From positions 177,969-241,968 of the forward strand of contig NW_027152021.1 in the NCBI RefSeq assembly GCF_004359215.1: DNA of 64,000 nt. Reading direction: 5' to 3'. How positions within the stretch are numbered: position 1 is the first letter of the stretch; every line of letters starts with the position of its first letter. This stretch comes from Bremia lactucae (lineage: Eukaryota > Oomycota > Peronosporomycetes > Peronosporales > Peronosporaceae). The translations under genes were made by a program, and so were the position numbers. The notes beneath the pieces were generated by a model. It was not told where the DNA came from and made no database searches. It saw only the letters and a list, made by a program, of their open reading frames with translations. Shown in pieces: positions 54,676 through 64,000 of the stretch.

Positions 54676-55227
54676 GAATTACAAGTGCTACCAAGTTGAG
54701 GCAGGCACATCTTAATGCGGCCAGACTCTTCTTAAGCACACACCCTAACACAGCGAGGAAGCGGTTTGACCGACTTATCTCAACCGCAGTCAGGTTGTTG
54801 TGGTGGGCGCCTTGGCGACCTAACCCAACGCACTAAGAACTTTAATATTTGTGTCGTCACGGGAGCGGTAATCCGTCTCCTTGCGCGAACTTATCAAGTA
54901 GGAAATAAATTTCAAACTGATTTATATACAATCGCATTATATATAATTACCTTTTTTTAACCAATCCTAAAATGTCATCTCTGTCGATAACATTAATATG
55001 TATTGCGAGCATTCATATCTAGATATCTCGCGTAATGGATGACGCTAGCCGTCATCCCCGCTAATGTGAATGCCCTCAGGGCATCACATACACAAGGGTG
55101 GGTCACAATGTGAACCACACCCAAGCGGTAGGTCCAACTACATTACTTAAGTAATTGACCATCCCCTTAAATTCATTTTGTGTACTTAACGGATTGTACA
55201 GTATTAGGGCAACTTTAGACGGTTGCA
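54676..55227 (-). repeat. LTR1 and primer-binding site, 5' end of X copy 3
   Basis: LTR1 54696-55227 (532 bp); its right end reads GGTTGCA. It contains the 8-bp stem GGATGACG-CTAGC-CGTCATCC at 55037-55057. PBS 54693-54676 reads TGGTAGCACTTGTAATTC, with changes. Confidence 0.8.
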
Positions 55228-55504
55228 ATAACAGCACTAGTCAACCCACACTGATTACAGTTTAGGTGGGGCGCCTCGATTACTTCACGTACACGATGTG
55301 CAGAGGAAAGTTTTAAGTAGCTAAGAACTATAAGCTACTAAAAGTAAATTATAAGTCATTATAGTAGAGAAAAAGTGAAATTGTACGTAACGATCTTCTA
55401 TCTACTACTGCCTACTTGCGCATCACGCTATCGTGTCTTGTGACGATTGGTAGGGTTGATTTAAACTTAGATTAAACAATCAAGGGAAGTGATGTCTTAT
55501 TGCG
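55228..55504 (-). repeat. LTR2 fragment hosting two LTR1 insertions
   Basis: Matches 13408-13725 (same direction), e.g. AACAGCACTAGTCAACC and GTGATGTCTTATTGCG. It is bounded on the left by LTR1 of X copy 3 and on the right by a solo LTR1. Confidence 0.75.
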
Positions 55505-56031
55505 TGTAACGGGCTAAAGTTGCATTAATGTTACACAGTTCCCGTCAAGTACACTTGGTGTACTTAAGGTGATGGTCAATTACTTAAACAAAGTAATTAG
55601 ACCCACCACTCGGGTCTGGTTTACATTTGTGACCAACCCTTGTGTATCTGATGCACATAGGTGCATTCGCATTAGCGGGGATGACGTCTAGCGTCACTCC
55701 GTTACGCGAGGTATTTAGAAAATACGCTCGCAATACATAATAGTGTTATCTACAGAGATGACATTTTAATTAGTAAAAGTAGGTATCGAAATTAAATGCG
55801 GTTTAATATAAATCAGTCTGAAAACTACTTCCTACTTAGTAAGTGCGCACGAGGAGCCGGATTACCGCTGACGACACTTTGCTAGAGTACTTAGCGCGTT
55901 AGGTGAAGTCGCTACGGCGCCCACCACAACTACCTCACTGCACGCAAGATAAGACGGTCTAATCGCTTCCTCGCTGTGCTAGGGTGTGTGTCTAAGTAGA
56001 GCGTGGCCGCATTCAGACGTATCCGCCTACA
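55505..56031 (+). repeat. Solo LTR1 with 5-bp target-site duplication TTGCG
   Basis: 527 bp from TGTAACGGGCT to CCGCCTACA. TTGCG flanks it at 55500-55504 and 56032-56036. The empty site is seen in LTR2 at 13722-13735 (TTATTGCGTCAATATTA). No polypurine tract or PBS adjoins it, so it is a solo LTR left by recombination of an X element. Confidence 0.9.
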
Positions 56032-56056
56032 TTGCGTCAATATACTTCACATGAAG

Positions 56057-56535
56057 TGTAATGGGGCACACATCGGTTAAAGAACCGTTGTTGTGGTACA
56101 TTTACTTTATGGGTAAAATACCCTTTTATCTAATTTAAAACTAGTTAGTTACTTAAATCCCATTTATTATGGATAACAAATGTGGTCGCCGCCAGATATA
56201 AATCTGGCGGCCAAAATCTATTTTAGCTAGGGTAAGGTTTTAGATTAAAAAAATTAAATAAAGTGCAGTTCTCCTTTTGATCTTTAAGCGTTAAGTGCCT
56301 TTCTAAGGCTTGCGCATTGATTTGTAAGAGATAGAAGCCTTCTAAGGTATATCCTCTTGGGCACTAGTTGCCACTTGGTTCTACGAACGCCTGAACTCCT
56401 TGAACTAGGATTCCTTAAGCTTTACTAGCTCGTACGACTCCCTGAGTTGTTAAACCCATTAGTTCTATAGAACTAAGTGACTCTCTGAGTCTGAAAGTCT
56501 TCCTCTGACTTTAGGAGCGAGGTGGCTCCGCTACT
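56057..56535 (+). repeat. LTR3, 5' LTR of element Y
   Basis: Starts TGTAATGGGGCACACATCGG; ends CTCCGCTACT (a changed CA). The minus copy is 7556-8036. The stem CCGCCAGATATAAATCTGGCGG lies inside (about 56189-56210). Confidence 0.85.
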
Positions 56536-56537
56536 TC

Positions 56538-56554
56538 TGGTAGCACTCGTAGTC
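56538..56554 (+). other. Primer-binding site of element Y
   Basis: TGGTAGCACTCGTAGTC two bases after LTR3; same as 7553-7537. Confidence 0.75.
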
Positions 56555-56589
56555 AATCTACGCCTGAGTCTTTACATGACCAAACCCTC

Positions 56590-57530
56590 ACGAAAATGGA
56601 AGAGGTTCCAGGATTGTCAGAAGCGCAACGCGTCGCTTCTGACAAGCTCAAAGCCTTATTTGGGCTTAGGCACGTGGAATTTATTATCTCCCAGGGACCA
56701 GAGGACCTGCATGCAAGGCTTGAAGCCTTCATGCGGTACGAAGCCTCCCTGATCGGTCAGGTACAGGACCATTTGGCGGCATCTATGCCAACCCGGTACA
56801 TCTCTGTACCTGACTCAGTGCCGAGGGCTCGCCCTCTAACTGTAAATGTGAAGACATTTGAGGAAAAAGAGGAAGAAAAATTTCCTTTTCGGATTAGGCA
56901 GATGGAAATGTCCATTGATTACGCCTTTTTCTTAACAGAACAAAATAATCTATAGCCATTTCCAAACTTGGAGGTAGAGCCATGTAGTGGGGACTATCGT
57001 GCAGCACGTCCATTAATGACGCTTTTCCCTCATGGGATTCGCTGAAACAGCAAATGACCAGCATGTTTGCACCGCCTGATCAGGCTTTTCGCATGCGAGC
57101 ACGGCTCCTAGCGACTCGACAGGGTAAGAGATCCCTAGGGGACTTTGTCCAGGAGTTGAGAACTCTCATTGCATCTATGCATCAAGACCCGGTGCAAGAA
57201 GCAATTGTAGTGACCATCTTTATGAGGGTCTCAATGAGGGCGTTGCCCGGACGGAATTATTCCGATCTCATCCTGCTACTTTCGAAGAGGCAGTTGCCAT
57301 AGCGCTACGCGTCGAGTTCGACTTTAAGTCTGCTCGCGTTAGCACACCTGTTTACCGAACAAGCTCTTCGAGCACATGGGTTCATCTAATAGAGCGGAAC
57401 TCACGGAATTTAAGCTTCGTTGAGGAAGGAGAAGAGGCTCTTCAAGCTCTGGAACAGCATAAGACTTTCCGTAGATGTTATATGTGCGGAAGCACGAAAC
57501 ATTTACGTCCGGCCTGCCCTCTTCGAAATT
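56590..57530 (+). pseudogene. Family Y gag (few breaks) with zinc knuckle
   Basis: 56596-56955: MEEVPGLSEAQRVASDKLKA, FEEKEEEKFPFRIRQMEMSI. 57054-57302: MFAPPDQAFRMRARLLATRQ, SLGDFVQELRTLIASMHQD, typical of the capsid. Knuckle CYMCGSTKHLRPAC at 57476-57517. One stop at 56953 and a frameshift near 57300. Confidence 0.85.
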
Positions 57531-57764
57531 CGCGTAAAGCTCGAAAGAGCTCCAACTCCGACCTATACCAGAGATCTGGTACGGTGCGGGAAAACATATA
57601 CCCAGTAGGTGCGGGTGCTCTACTGGGGAAGACCTAGGATCTGCTGAACCTCCAGGAGGTGAGAATAAACAGAACCTAGCCCCAATTAGCTTGGCGCTTA
57701 ATGACACGGGGCGAAGTACAAGCCTGGCTTGCTAGTCGCTCACGCGACTGTAAAGGGCTTTGAT

Positions 57765-58130
57765 AAGCTGTGGTCAATTTTAATTGACTCAGGAGCGTCT
57801 TGCAATTATGCTCGATGCCTTTCCCTTAAAGGAAGTTAACAATACGTTGAGACGCTTAAAGCGCATGAAGGTGATTAAATCATTGTTCGCTTAGCGACTG
57901 GGACTCGATTCACTGTTCCCAAAATTCCATTGAGCTTAAGAATAATGTTTCTGGACTTTGAAAGTATGGAACGCTGTCTCGTCCTTGATTTGGATTCGAG
58001 ATATGATCTCATCCTTGGTGTGGCCTTGTGAGAACACGATGAGCGATGGATCGATTGGAGGTCTAAGACCTTAGGCGCCACGCGCAATGTTCCTAGCAAA
58101 GTTTTGGAGAGTCATGAATCCACCTTTGCT
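57765..58130 (+). pseudogene. Family Y protease
   Basis: Reads FDKLWSILIDSGASCNYA at about 57760-57815 (active site DSGA), and LVLDLDSRYDLILGVA near 57982-58025. The expected MPWL after LG is replaced by VAL plus a stop. One or two frame breaks. Confidence 0.75.
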
Positions 58131-58193
58131 AGGCAGCAAAAGCGCTATTGGCGCGGATCATTGAATGAGTCTGTCAGTGTTTAAGACATTGGC

Positions 58194-58990
58194 ATGTCTG
58201 AGGTGATAAACTTTAATGTTAAAAACTTTTATTCTGAGTCCGACTCGGCAGAAATAAGTGGAACGGCACGTACTCCGTCGAGTGACGCTCGTTGTAATAA
58301 CGATTCACTGAATGCTGAAAGCATTGCTGGCCTTAAGCGGAATCATCATGTCCCTGAGATACGTGGAGTAGCACGTCTAAGTCCACCGAGTACGGTCGGC
58401 CGAGGTGGCATCATACTGAGTGTCAGTAGTGACACTTTGGCGGTTCGCCAGGACCTCAAGGGTGCAATATTCCTGAGATACGTGGAGTGACACGTCTAAG
58501 TCCACCGAGTGTGGTCGGCCGAGGTGGCACCATATTGAGTGTCAATAGTGACACTATTGGCGGTTCGCCAGGCCATTTTGGGTGAAACCCTTCTAATGCA
58601 TGTGAAGCGACACGTAAATGTTCGCTGGATAAGGAAGTTGAGTTACCTAACTCCTTGTCAGATGTCAAATTAGACACCATGTTTTGTATAGAACCAATAC
58701 AGGCTGGGAAACCCGGGGACGTGTATGTCCCGGCCTCTAAGGGGTGTATTATCTCCACTTCAAGACAGGATGGACACGAAGCGTGTATTCCCTCACAAAG
58801 TGATACGAGTGAGCTATTACATACGCTTGTAAATGGTGTAACCGGTAACATTGAGGGGGAAGTTAGCCTTGCGGCAATCCCTTCGTAACATGCTCTTTAA
58901 GAGCTAGACGAAATGTCTATTGATGAGTGCGGCCGAGCCTTAAAGGCTGGCGACTTATCTGAGATGGTGGTCATTCGACCAACAATTGAG
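58194..58990 (+). pseudogene. Family Y linker with tandem duplication
   Basis: Open 58194-58490 and 58655-58888. Contains a direct repeat with a period of about 119 bases (58353-58590; ACGTGGAGT..ACGTCTAAGT units). No domain is recognised; it corresponds to the protease-RT spacer. Confidence 0.55.
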
Positions 58991-59900
58991 TTGAACTCAT
59001 CGTCACTTCTAGACGAAGCTATCCTGGATGACACAAAAGCTCACTTAGTGCGCGAAATAGGTCATCGATCCTTAAAGATCCTATGGATCCCTTTAATTCC
59101 TTAATTAAGGAATTCCAAGATGTGGTATGTAATAATTCACCATCTGTTTTACCTCCGGATAGAGGTGTTCGTCATGAAATTGACTTGGTTCCGGGAACAA
59201 AATACTGTGATACAAGACAATGGCCTTTACCAAGGGAGCAGTGTGACGTCATTGACGATTTCTTCCGTGCTAAGCACGAGGCTGGAATGGTACGAGAGAG
59301 AAAATCTCTCATTGACATCGACATTTTGTGTCAAAAAGCCAAATGGTAAATGGCGCATCGTACATGCTTTTATAATAAGCTTAATGATGTCACTATACCA
59401 GCACAAACCCCCATTCGAGAAAGGATGTTCTTCAGAATAATATGGTGGGATGTACAATGCACAGTGCATTGGACTTCGTCGATGGTTACTACCAACTGCT
59501 CATGCGAGCTAGCGATATTCCGCTCACAGCGATTAGCACCCCAAGCGGTATGTTATGGGAGTGGCTCGTAATGCCACAAGGGCTTTCCAACTCCCCGGCA
59601 ACATTTAATTGTCTAGTGACGCAACTGTTTCGCCCTCATCGAGGTTATGCACAGACTTAATTTGATAACATTTTTGTCCATAGTCGTGCGGAGCAGGGTC
59701 GGTCGGATATGGACAACCATTTAGACCATTTGCGAGCAGTGCTTGAGTGTATGCGCACAAATAAACTGTATGTTAATGCATCTAAATGTATTTTAGCGCA
59801 GACAAATTCCTCTTTTGGGATGTTTCATTGAAAAGCGAGGCCTTAGAGCGGATCCCGCTAAGGTAAAAGCCATAGTAGATTGTCCGGTTCCTAAATCCAA
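58990..59900 (+). pseudogene. Family Y reverse transcriptase (broken)
   Basis: 59083-59349: DPFNSLIKEFQDVVCNN, SVLPPDRGVRHEIDLVPGTK, WPLPREQCDVIDDFF. 59442-59660: LDFVDGYYQLLMRASDIPLT, STPSGMLWEWLVMPQGLSN. The YxDD box at 59661-59680 reads FDNIFVHS, so the second Asp is Asn. Frameshifts at about 59340 and 59660. Confidence 0.85.
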
Positions 59901-60470
59901 AAATATTTGCGCAAGTGGTTGGGTCTCGCCAATTATTTACACAAATATAGCGAAAATTACGCCGATATAGCTAGGCCACTATCTAGTCTCCTTAAAAAGG
60001 ATACAGAATGGTGCTGGACTAGCACCGAAAATAATGCTGTTCGAGCAATTAAGGATAGTCTTATCCATGCTCCGATTCTGGCAATGCCAAATCCAATTGG
60101 CCTTTCAGTGTCTTCTGTGACGCATCATATTTTGCCATTGGCAGTGCTCTGTTACAAACAGATGTTGATGGGCATGAACGTGTTATTGCATTCGAGTCTA
60201 GACAGCTTTAAGCTGCGGAAAAGAACTACCCAGTTCATGACAAAGAGTTACTTGCTATGAAGTATGCTCTCGTCAAATTCAGAGTTCACCTGCTCGGCTC
60301 TAAGCCGTTTGTGATATATACAGATGACGCGTCATTACGCACGGCGACTAAGTCGAACTTCGAGGTGAAGTATAAGCCCGGCAAGGAGAATGCTTTGGCC
60401 GATGCGTTATCACGCAGCCTGGATTATGAGCTTTCTCATTTAACAACTATCTTGTCGCCTATTCCTGAAT
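59900..60470 (+). pseudogene. Family Y connection and RNase H
   Basis: 59907-60260: RKWLGLANYLHKYSENYADI and SSLLKKDTEWCW, then a shift. 60257 on: MKYALVKFRVHLLGSKPFVI, YTDDASLRTATKSNFEV, KPGKENALADALSR. RNase H start is off frame at 60100-60250. Confidence 0.8.
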
Positions 60471-61640
60471 TAATCCGTTCGGCTTACGCCAAGGATGAAC
60501 AGTGTGTAGCTCTGCTACGAGCTTTAAAGAACTCTGATTCAGGTATTAAATTGCTGGCACGTTTGCGTGCAAGGTTACATCGATTTTCTATCGGTAACGA
60601 CCTGTTGCTTTATTGCACAGACATCGCGGACCCTCCGCGTGTCGCTGTTCCTCATGATGAGGATTTGAAGTACCGAATCCTCTATGAAGCACACGATACT
60701 GTCCTTAATGGTCATCTTGGTAGAGAAAATATCAACGGCTCTATAAGCCAGAGTTATTGGTGGCCCAAACTTTATAAATGGGTCAGCACATGTGTTCGCA
60801 CATGCGAAACTTGCCAACGGGTTAAACCCTCGCCGCATGCTGCGGCGCCACTGGCGAGCCTTCCCGTCCCAATAGGTTGCTGGGAGTCCATTAGTATGGA
60901 TTTTGTTTTCGTTCTACCGAAAGATTCAGCCGGTAACTCCGGCATAGTGTCTCTGTTGACCGATTGAGCAAAATGGCTCACTTAGCGGCCGTGCCGGATT
61001 CCATTGATGGAGAAGGTACAGCTAAGCTGTTTATCGATCGCGTGTTTCGACAACATGGTTTGCCAGTGGCAATTGTCTCTGATCGGGACCGCCGTTTCCC
61101 GGGTAAATTCAAAAACTAATTTTCTGAGTGCTTGGCACCAGATTACATATGTCCACTGCGGACCATCCGCAGACCGATGGTCAAACTGAACGTGTCAATT
61201 GCGTCATTAAAAACATTTTACGCAGTGTGTGTGTTCCAACACCAAAGCACTGGAGCTCAATGCTTCCAGTGGGATAATTTGCGTTAAATAACGCTGTCCA
61301 TGCCTCTACAGGCTACACTCCGCTCTATGTCAACGGCCTCACCCACCCACGCGTTCCGTTAACGATACCACTGCGTGGCTTAGGGCTGGTAGGGGAGAAT
61401 AAGCCGATGAGCTTGCTGATATTAGCCCTATTTACCATTTGGAAACAAGTAAGCGAGTTTATCGCAATACAATTTAGTGTCTTAAGACATGTACGTGACA
61501 TGATGGCTGATAGCCAAGACAAACAAAAAGAAAAAGCATATGCCAAAAGCAGAAGCTGTATTAATGCTTATGTGGTCGGAGATTACCTTTAATTAAAAGC
61601 TAAGAATTAACCTATTAACTTGGTTTTCGCGATCTTCAAG
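60470..61640 (+). pseudogene. Family Y integrase
   Basis: 60257-60967 continues into LYEAHDTVLNGHLGRENING (zinc HH), CETCQRVKPSPHAAAPL (CC) and GCWESISMDFVFVLP (first Asp). 60975-61280 has FIDRVFRQHGLPVAIVSD and STADHPQTDGQTERVN in other frames. A stop at 60965 and changes at about 61100 and 61275 break it. Confidence 0.85.
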
Positions 61641-62200
61641 ACCAAATTGCGCCCGCGCTTTATTGGACAATTTACGGTCATGGCCAAGAAGACCCTAGCT
61701 TACACGCTTAACCTTCCTAGCAAGCTGCGTACACACCCAGTGTTCTACGTCGGCTTGCTTAAGCCATATCGGGATCCTTCCCACATGGACTTAACGCGGT
61801 TGCGCCGAGACAGGCGGTTAAGCCGCAGATTTCTGCATCCTCACCAGGATGTCCAAATGGCCCTCTAAACGAGGTTGCTGATGTTCTAGCATCGAAAGAA
61901 GGTTTTGAACCGCCTCAAAAGTGCCCTCACCCGAGCAAGGCTCTCACGAAGAAGTTGCACTTCGTGCTCTTGAGCATCAAATGCTTCCATCCAGATTTCG
62001 GCCCCCTCCCGCGATGCTTAATGCGCGAGGGTACCTTCAGTTTCACGTGGAGAAACTTTTAAAGCGACGTCGTCGTAAGGGCCAATACCAGTATCTGGTG
62101 AAGTGGCAGGGGTACCCCTCTTTTGAAAGCTCTTGGGAGTTTGAGGTACCTCTTCAGCAAGATTGCCCGTACGCCGTTGACGTTTTCGATCGCCAAGCTC
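61641..62200 (+). pseudogene. Family Y GPY/F tail and chromodomain
   Basis: 61620-61868: LRPRFIGQFTVMAKKTLAYT, LRTHPVFYVGLLKPYRDPS. 61921-62385: FRPPPAMLNARGYLQFHVEK, LLKRRRRKGQYQYLVKWQGY, PSFESSWEFEVPL, a well kept chromodomain with the aromatic positions Y/W/W... present (YLVKWQGY, SWEF). Only one stop separates it from integrase. Confidence 0.9.
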
Positions 62201-62399
62201 AGAGTCAACTTGCGTCAAAGACGCTTTTCACCACTAGAAGTGGGATTAGGTGGATCTATAGCCTCAGTGCGGCTTTATCCATGGTTATACGGTCAATCGA
62301 AGCACTGAAATATCGGCTAGGCCTTTCCTCGTTTTGTGGCTTAAATGCCGGACGTAACAGGCCTTTGGTCTTAAGCTTGGCGTAATCAAAGCGAAGCTT

Positions 62400-62689
62400 C
62401 CGTTCCAAACGATTATCAGCCACGTCCAAGACTCTATTATTCCAAATACTGCGGAGGCGGCGGGCCTGATGGACGCAGTTCTCAAATGAGACCTCGTTTT
62501 CGTTTTGACTTTTAATTCGTTTCGAAACAAACGATCGGAATTTCCCTCATTGAAGTCACCGAAGCCCCACGGGCCTGATCACGCAAATGCGTTAGATTCT
62601 TCGCGTCATTTCCTTTGGCGTAAGGTATTGCTCATGAAGAATATCGCGAGCAGCGAGCTCCTCCGACGTCCTGGCCGTGTGACCAAAAA
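62400..62689. other. Spacer between element Y and an inverted Y piece
   Basis: Overlapping short frames on both strands (e.g. minus 62530-62285). No domain recognised; possibly the 3' non-coding part of Y. Confidence 0.3.
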
Positions 62690-64000
62690 TGCATTTAGAT
62701 GCATTAGCATACAATTTATCTGTGCGCATACACTCGAGCACTACTCGAAATGGTCTATATAATTTTTCACATCCTACCGACCCTGCCCCGCACGACTATG
62801 GACAAAAAATTCATCAAAATAAGTCTGTGCATAACCTCAATGAGGGCGGAACAGTTGCGTCACTAGACGATTAAATGTCGCCGGGGCGTTGGAAATCCCT
62901 TGTTGCATAACCAACCACTCCCATGGCATACTGCCTGAGTTGCGCTGTAAGCGAAATATCGCTAGCTCGCATGAGCAGTTGGTAATAACCATCGACTACG
63001 TCAAGTGCACTGTACATTGTACATCCCACCACAATGTTCTGGAGAACATCCTTTCTAGGAATGGGGGTTTGTGCAGGTATAGTGACAGCATAAGAAAAGC
63101 TTATTATAAGCAGTACAATGTGCCATTTGCCATTTGGCTTTCTGACTCAAAATGTCGGTGTCGAACGGGGAGATTTGCTTTGTCGTACCATTCCAGCCTC
63201 GTGCCTAGCTCGGAAAAATTGTCAATGTTGTCACACTGTTTCCTTGGTAAAGGCCACTGTCGTGTGACAGAGTATTTGTTTCCAGGGATTAAGTCAATTT
63301 CATGACGGACACCTCTATCCGGGGGTAAACAGATGGTATATTTGACAGATCACATCTTAAAATTCTTAATCAAGGAATAAAATGGATCTGCGGATCTTTA
63401 AGGATTGATGATCCACTCCGCGCACTAAGTGCAGCTTCTGTGTCATCCAGGACAACTTCGTCCAGAAGTGACGATGAGTTTAACTTAATCGTTGGTCGAC
63501 TGACCACCGTCTCAAGAAGCCGCCAGCCTTTAAGGCTCGACCGCACTCATCACTAGACATTTTGTCTTTCTCCAGAAGAGCATGTTACGAAGGGATTGCC
63601 GCAAGGCTCAATTCGCCCTCGATTTTACCGGTTACACCATTTACAAGCATATTCTATTCCTTACTCGTATCACTTTGTGAGGGTATAGATACTTTGCATC
63701 TCGCCTGCCTTGGAGTAGAGACAATACGCCTCTTAGAGGCCGGCACATTCACGTCTTCAAATTTTCAGCCTGTATAAGATCTATACCAGAGCTGGTGTCT
63801 ACTTCGACATCCGACAAGGAGTTAGAAAACTCAGCTTCCTTGTCCACATGTCACTTCACGTGCATTAGAAGAGTTTGACACGAAATGCCCTAGCGAACCG
63901 CCAATAGTGTCACTGCTGACACTCAGTATGGTGCCACCTCGGCCGAACAAACTCGGTGGACTTAGACTTGCCACTCCACGTTTCTCAGGGATATTACACC
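62690..64000 (-). mobile_element. Inverted fragment of element Y (protease-RT linker and RT)
   Basis: Reverse complement of about 59815-58350: RT palm region (63100-62690; the YxDD box reads YFDEFFVH), RT start with the HEIDL segment (63310-63230) and the linker to the window end. Only one copy of the 119-base repeat unit is present at the edge. Starts abruptly near 62690. Confidence 0.8.

Larger units (their letters stand above)
56057..62400 (+). mobile_element. Ty3/gypsy element Y, 3'-truncated
   Basis: LTR3, PBS, gag, protease, linker, RT, RNase H, integrase, GPY/F tail and chromodomain follow in order over 6.3 kb. No polypurine tract or 3' LTR3 is seen; after about 62400 unrelated sequence and then an inverted Y piece follow. 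Dead by several stops. Confidence 0.85.

Noticed and set aside
62285..62530. Antisense ORF of family Y analogous to that of family X
   Set aside because: A minus-strand frame exists after the chromodomain but only one copy is in the window and the composition does not favour it, so it was not called.
1..64000. tRNA, rRNA, snRNA genes and CRISPR arrays
   Set aside because: No cloverleaf with A/B boxes, no rRNA-like block and no regular spacer array were seen on either strand. Short tRNA genes could be missed by eye.

Overview
The window reads as nuclear DNA of an oomycete, most likely a repeat-rich plant-associated species such as a downy mildew or Phytophthora. This rests on compact genes with short (about 38-81 bp) GT-AG introns, gene-to-gene gaps of 70-260 bp, and a surrounding sea of broken Ty3/gypsy retrotransposons, a LINE and a Mutator-like transposase relic. 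The species itself cannot be named from the sequence.

Layout. (1) Positions 1-20170 are retroelement mosaic. (2) 20216-21660 holds a dead Mutator-like transposase, and 21660-23950 is unassigned. (3) 23954-32173 is a host gene island of seven genes: an RPA34-like RNA polymerase I subunit candidate (+), AP-3 delta adaptin (-), YOS1/IER3IP1 (-), glutaminyl-peptide cyclotransferase (+), LSm7 (-), COMMD2 (+) and a PhLP2/PDCL3-type phosducin-like protein (-). Exon structures were worked out by hand; YOS1 (3 exons) and COMMD2 (6 exons) are visible only after splicing. (4) 32485-47298 is again retroelement mosaic, including a nearly complete element (40365-47298). (5) 47299-53395 is a LINE whose ORF2 breaks off inside the reverse transcriptase. 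(6) 53396-64000 is more LTR elements, including a solo LTR with target-site duplication and a long chromodomain element.

Three Ty3/gypsy families explain nearly all the mosaic; X, W and Y are my labels. X has LTR1 (about 530 bp), PBS TGGTAGCAGTAGTAGTCC, a gag with CCHC knuckle, PR-RT-RH-IN, a chromodomain, and then an ORF on the opposite strand just inside the 3' LTR. W has LTR2 (about 500 bp), PBS TGGTAGCACTTCGTGGTCC and no chromodomain seen. Y has LTR3 (about 480 bp), PBS TGGTAGCACTCGTAGTC and a chromodomain. All copies carry stops and frameshifts and many are recombinants of two families.

Most notable: a 6.6-6.9 kb chimeric block (11622-18510) recurs in inverted orientation at 32485-39115, so the gene island sits between large inverted repeats; family X carries a recurrent antisense ORF overlapping the chromodomain end of pol; and a perfect 62-bp palindrome (5959-6020) marks the junction of two families. 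The host genes serve membrane traffic (AP-3, YOS1, COMMD2), RNA metabolism (LSm7, RPA34-like), protein folding (PhLP2) and peptide modification (QC). They are not an operon; what links them is dense packing with short shared divergent promoters.
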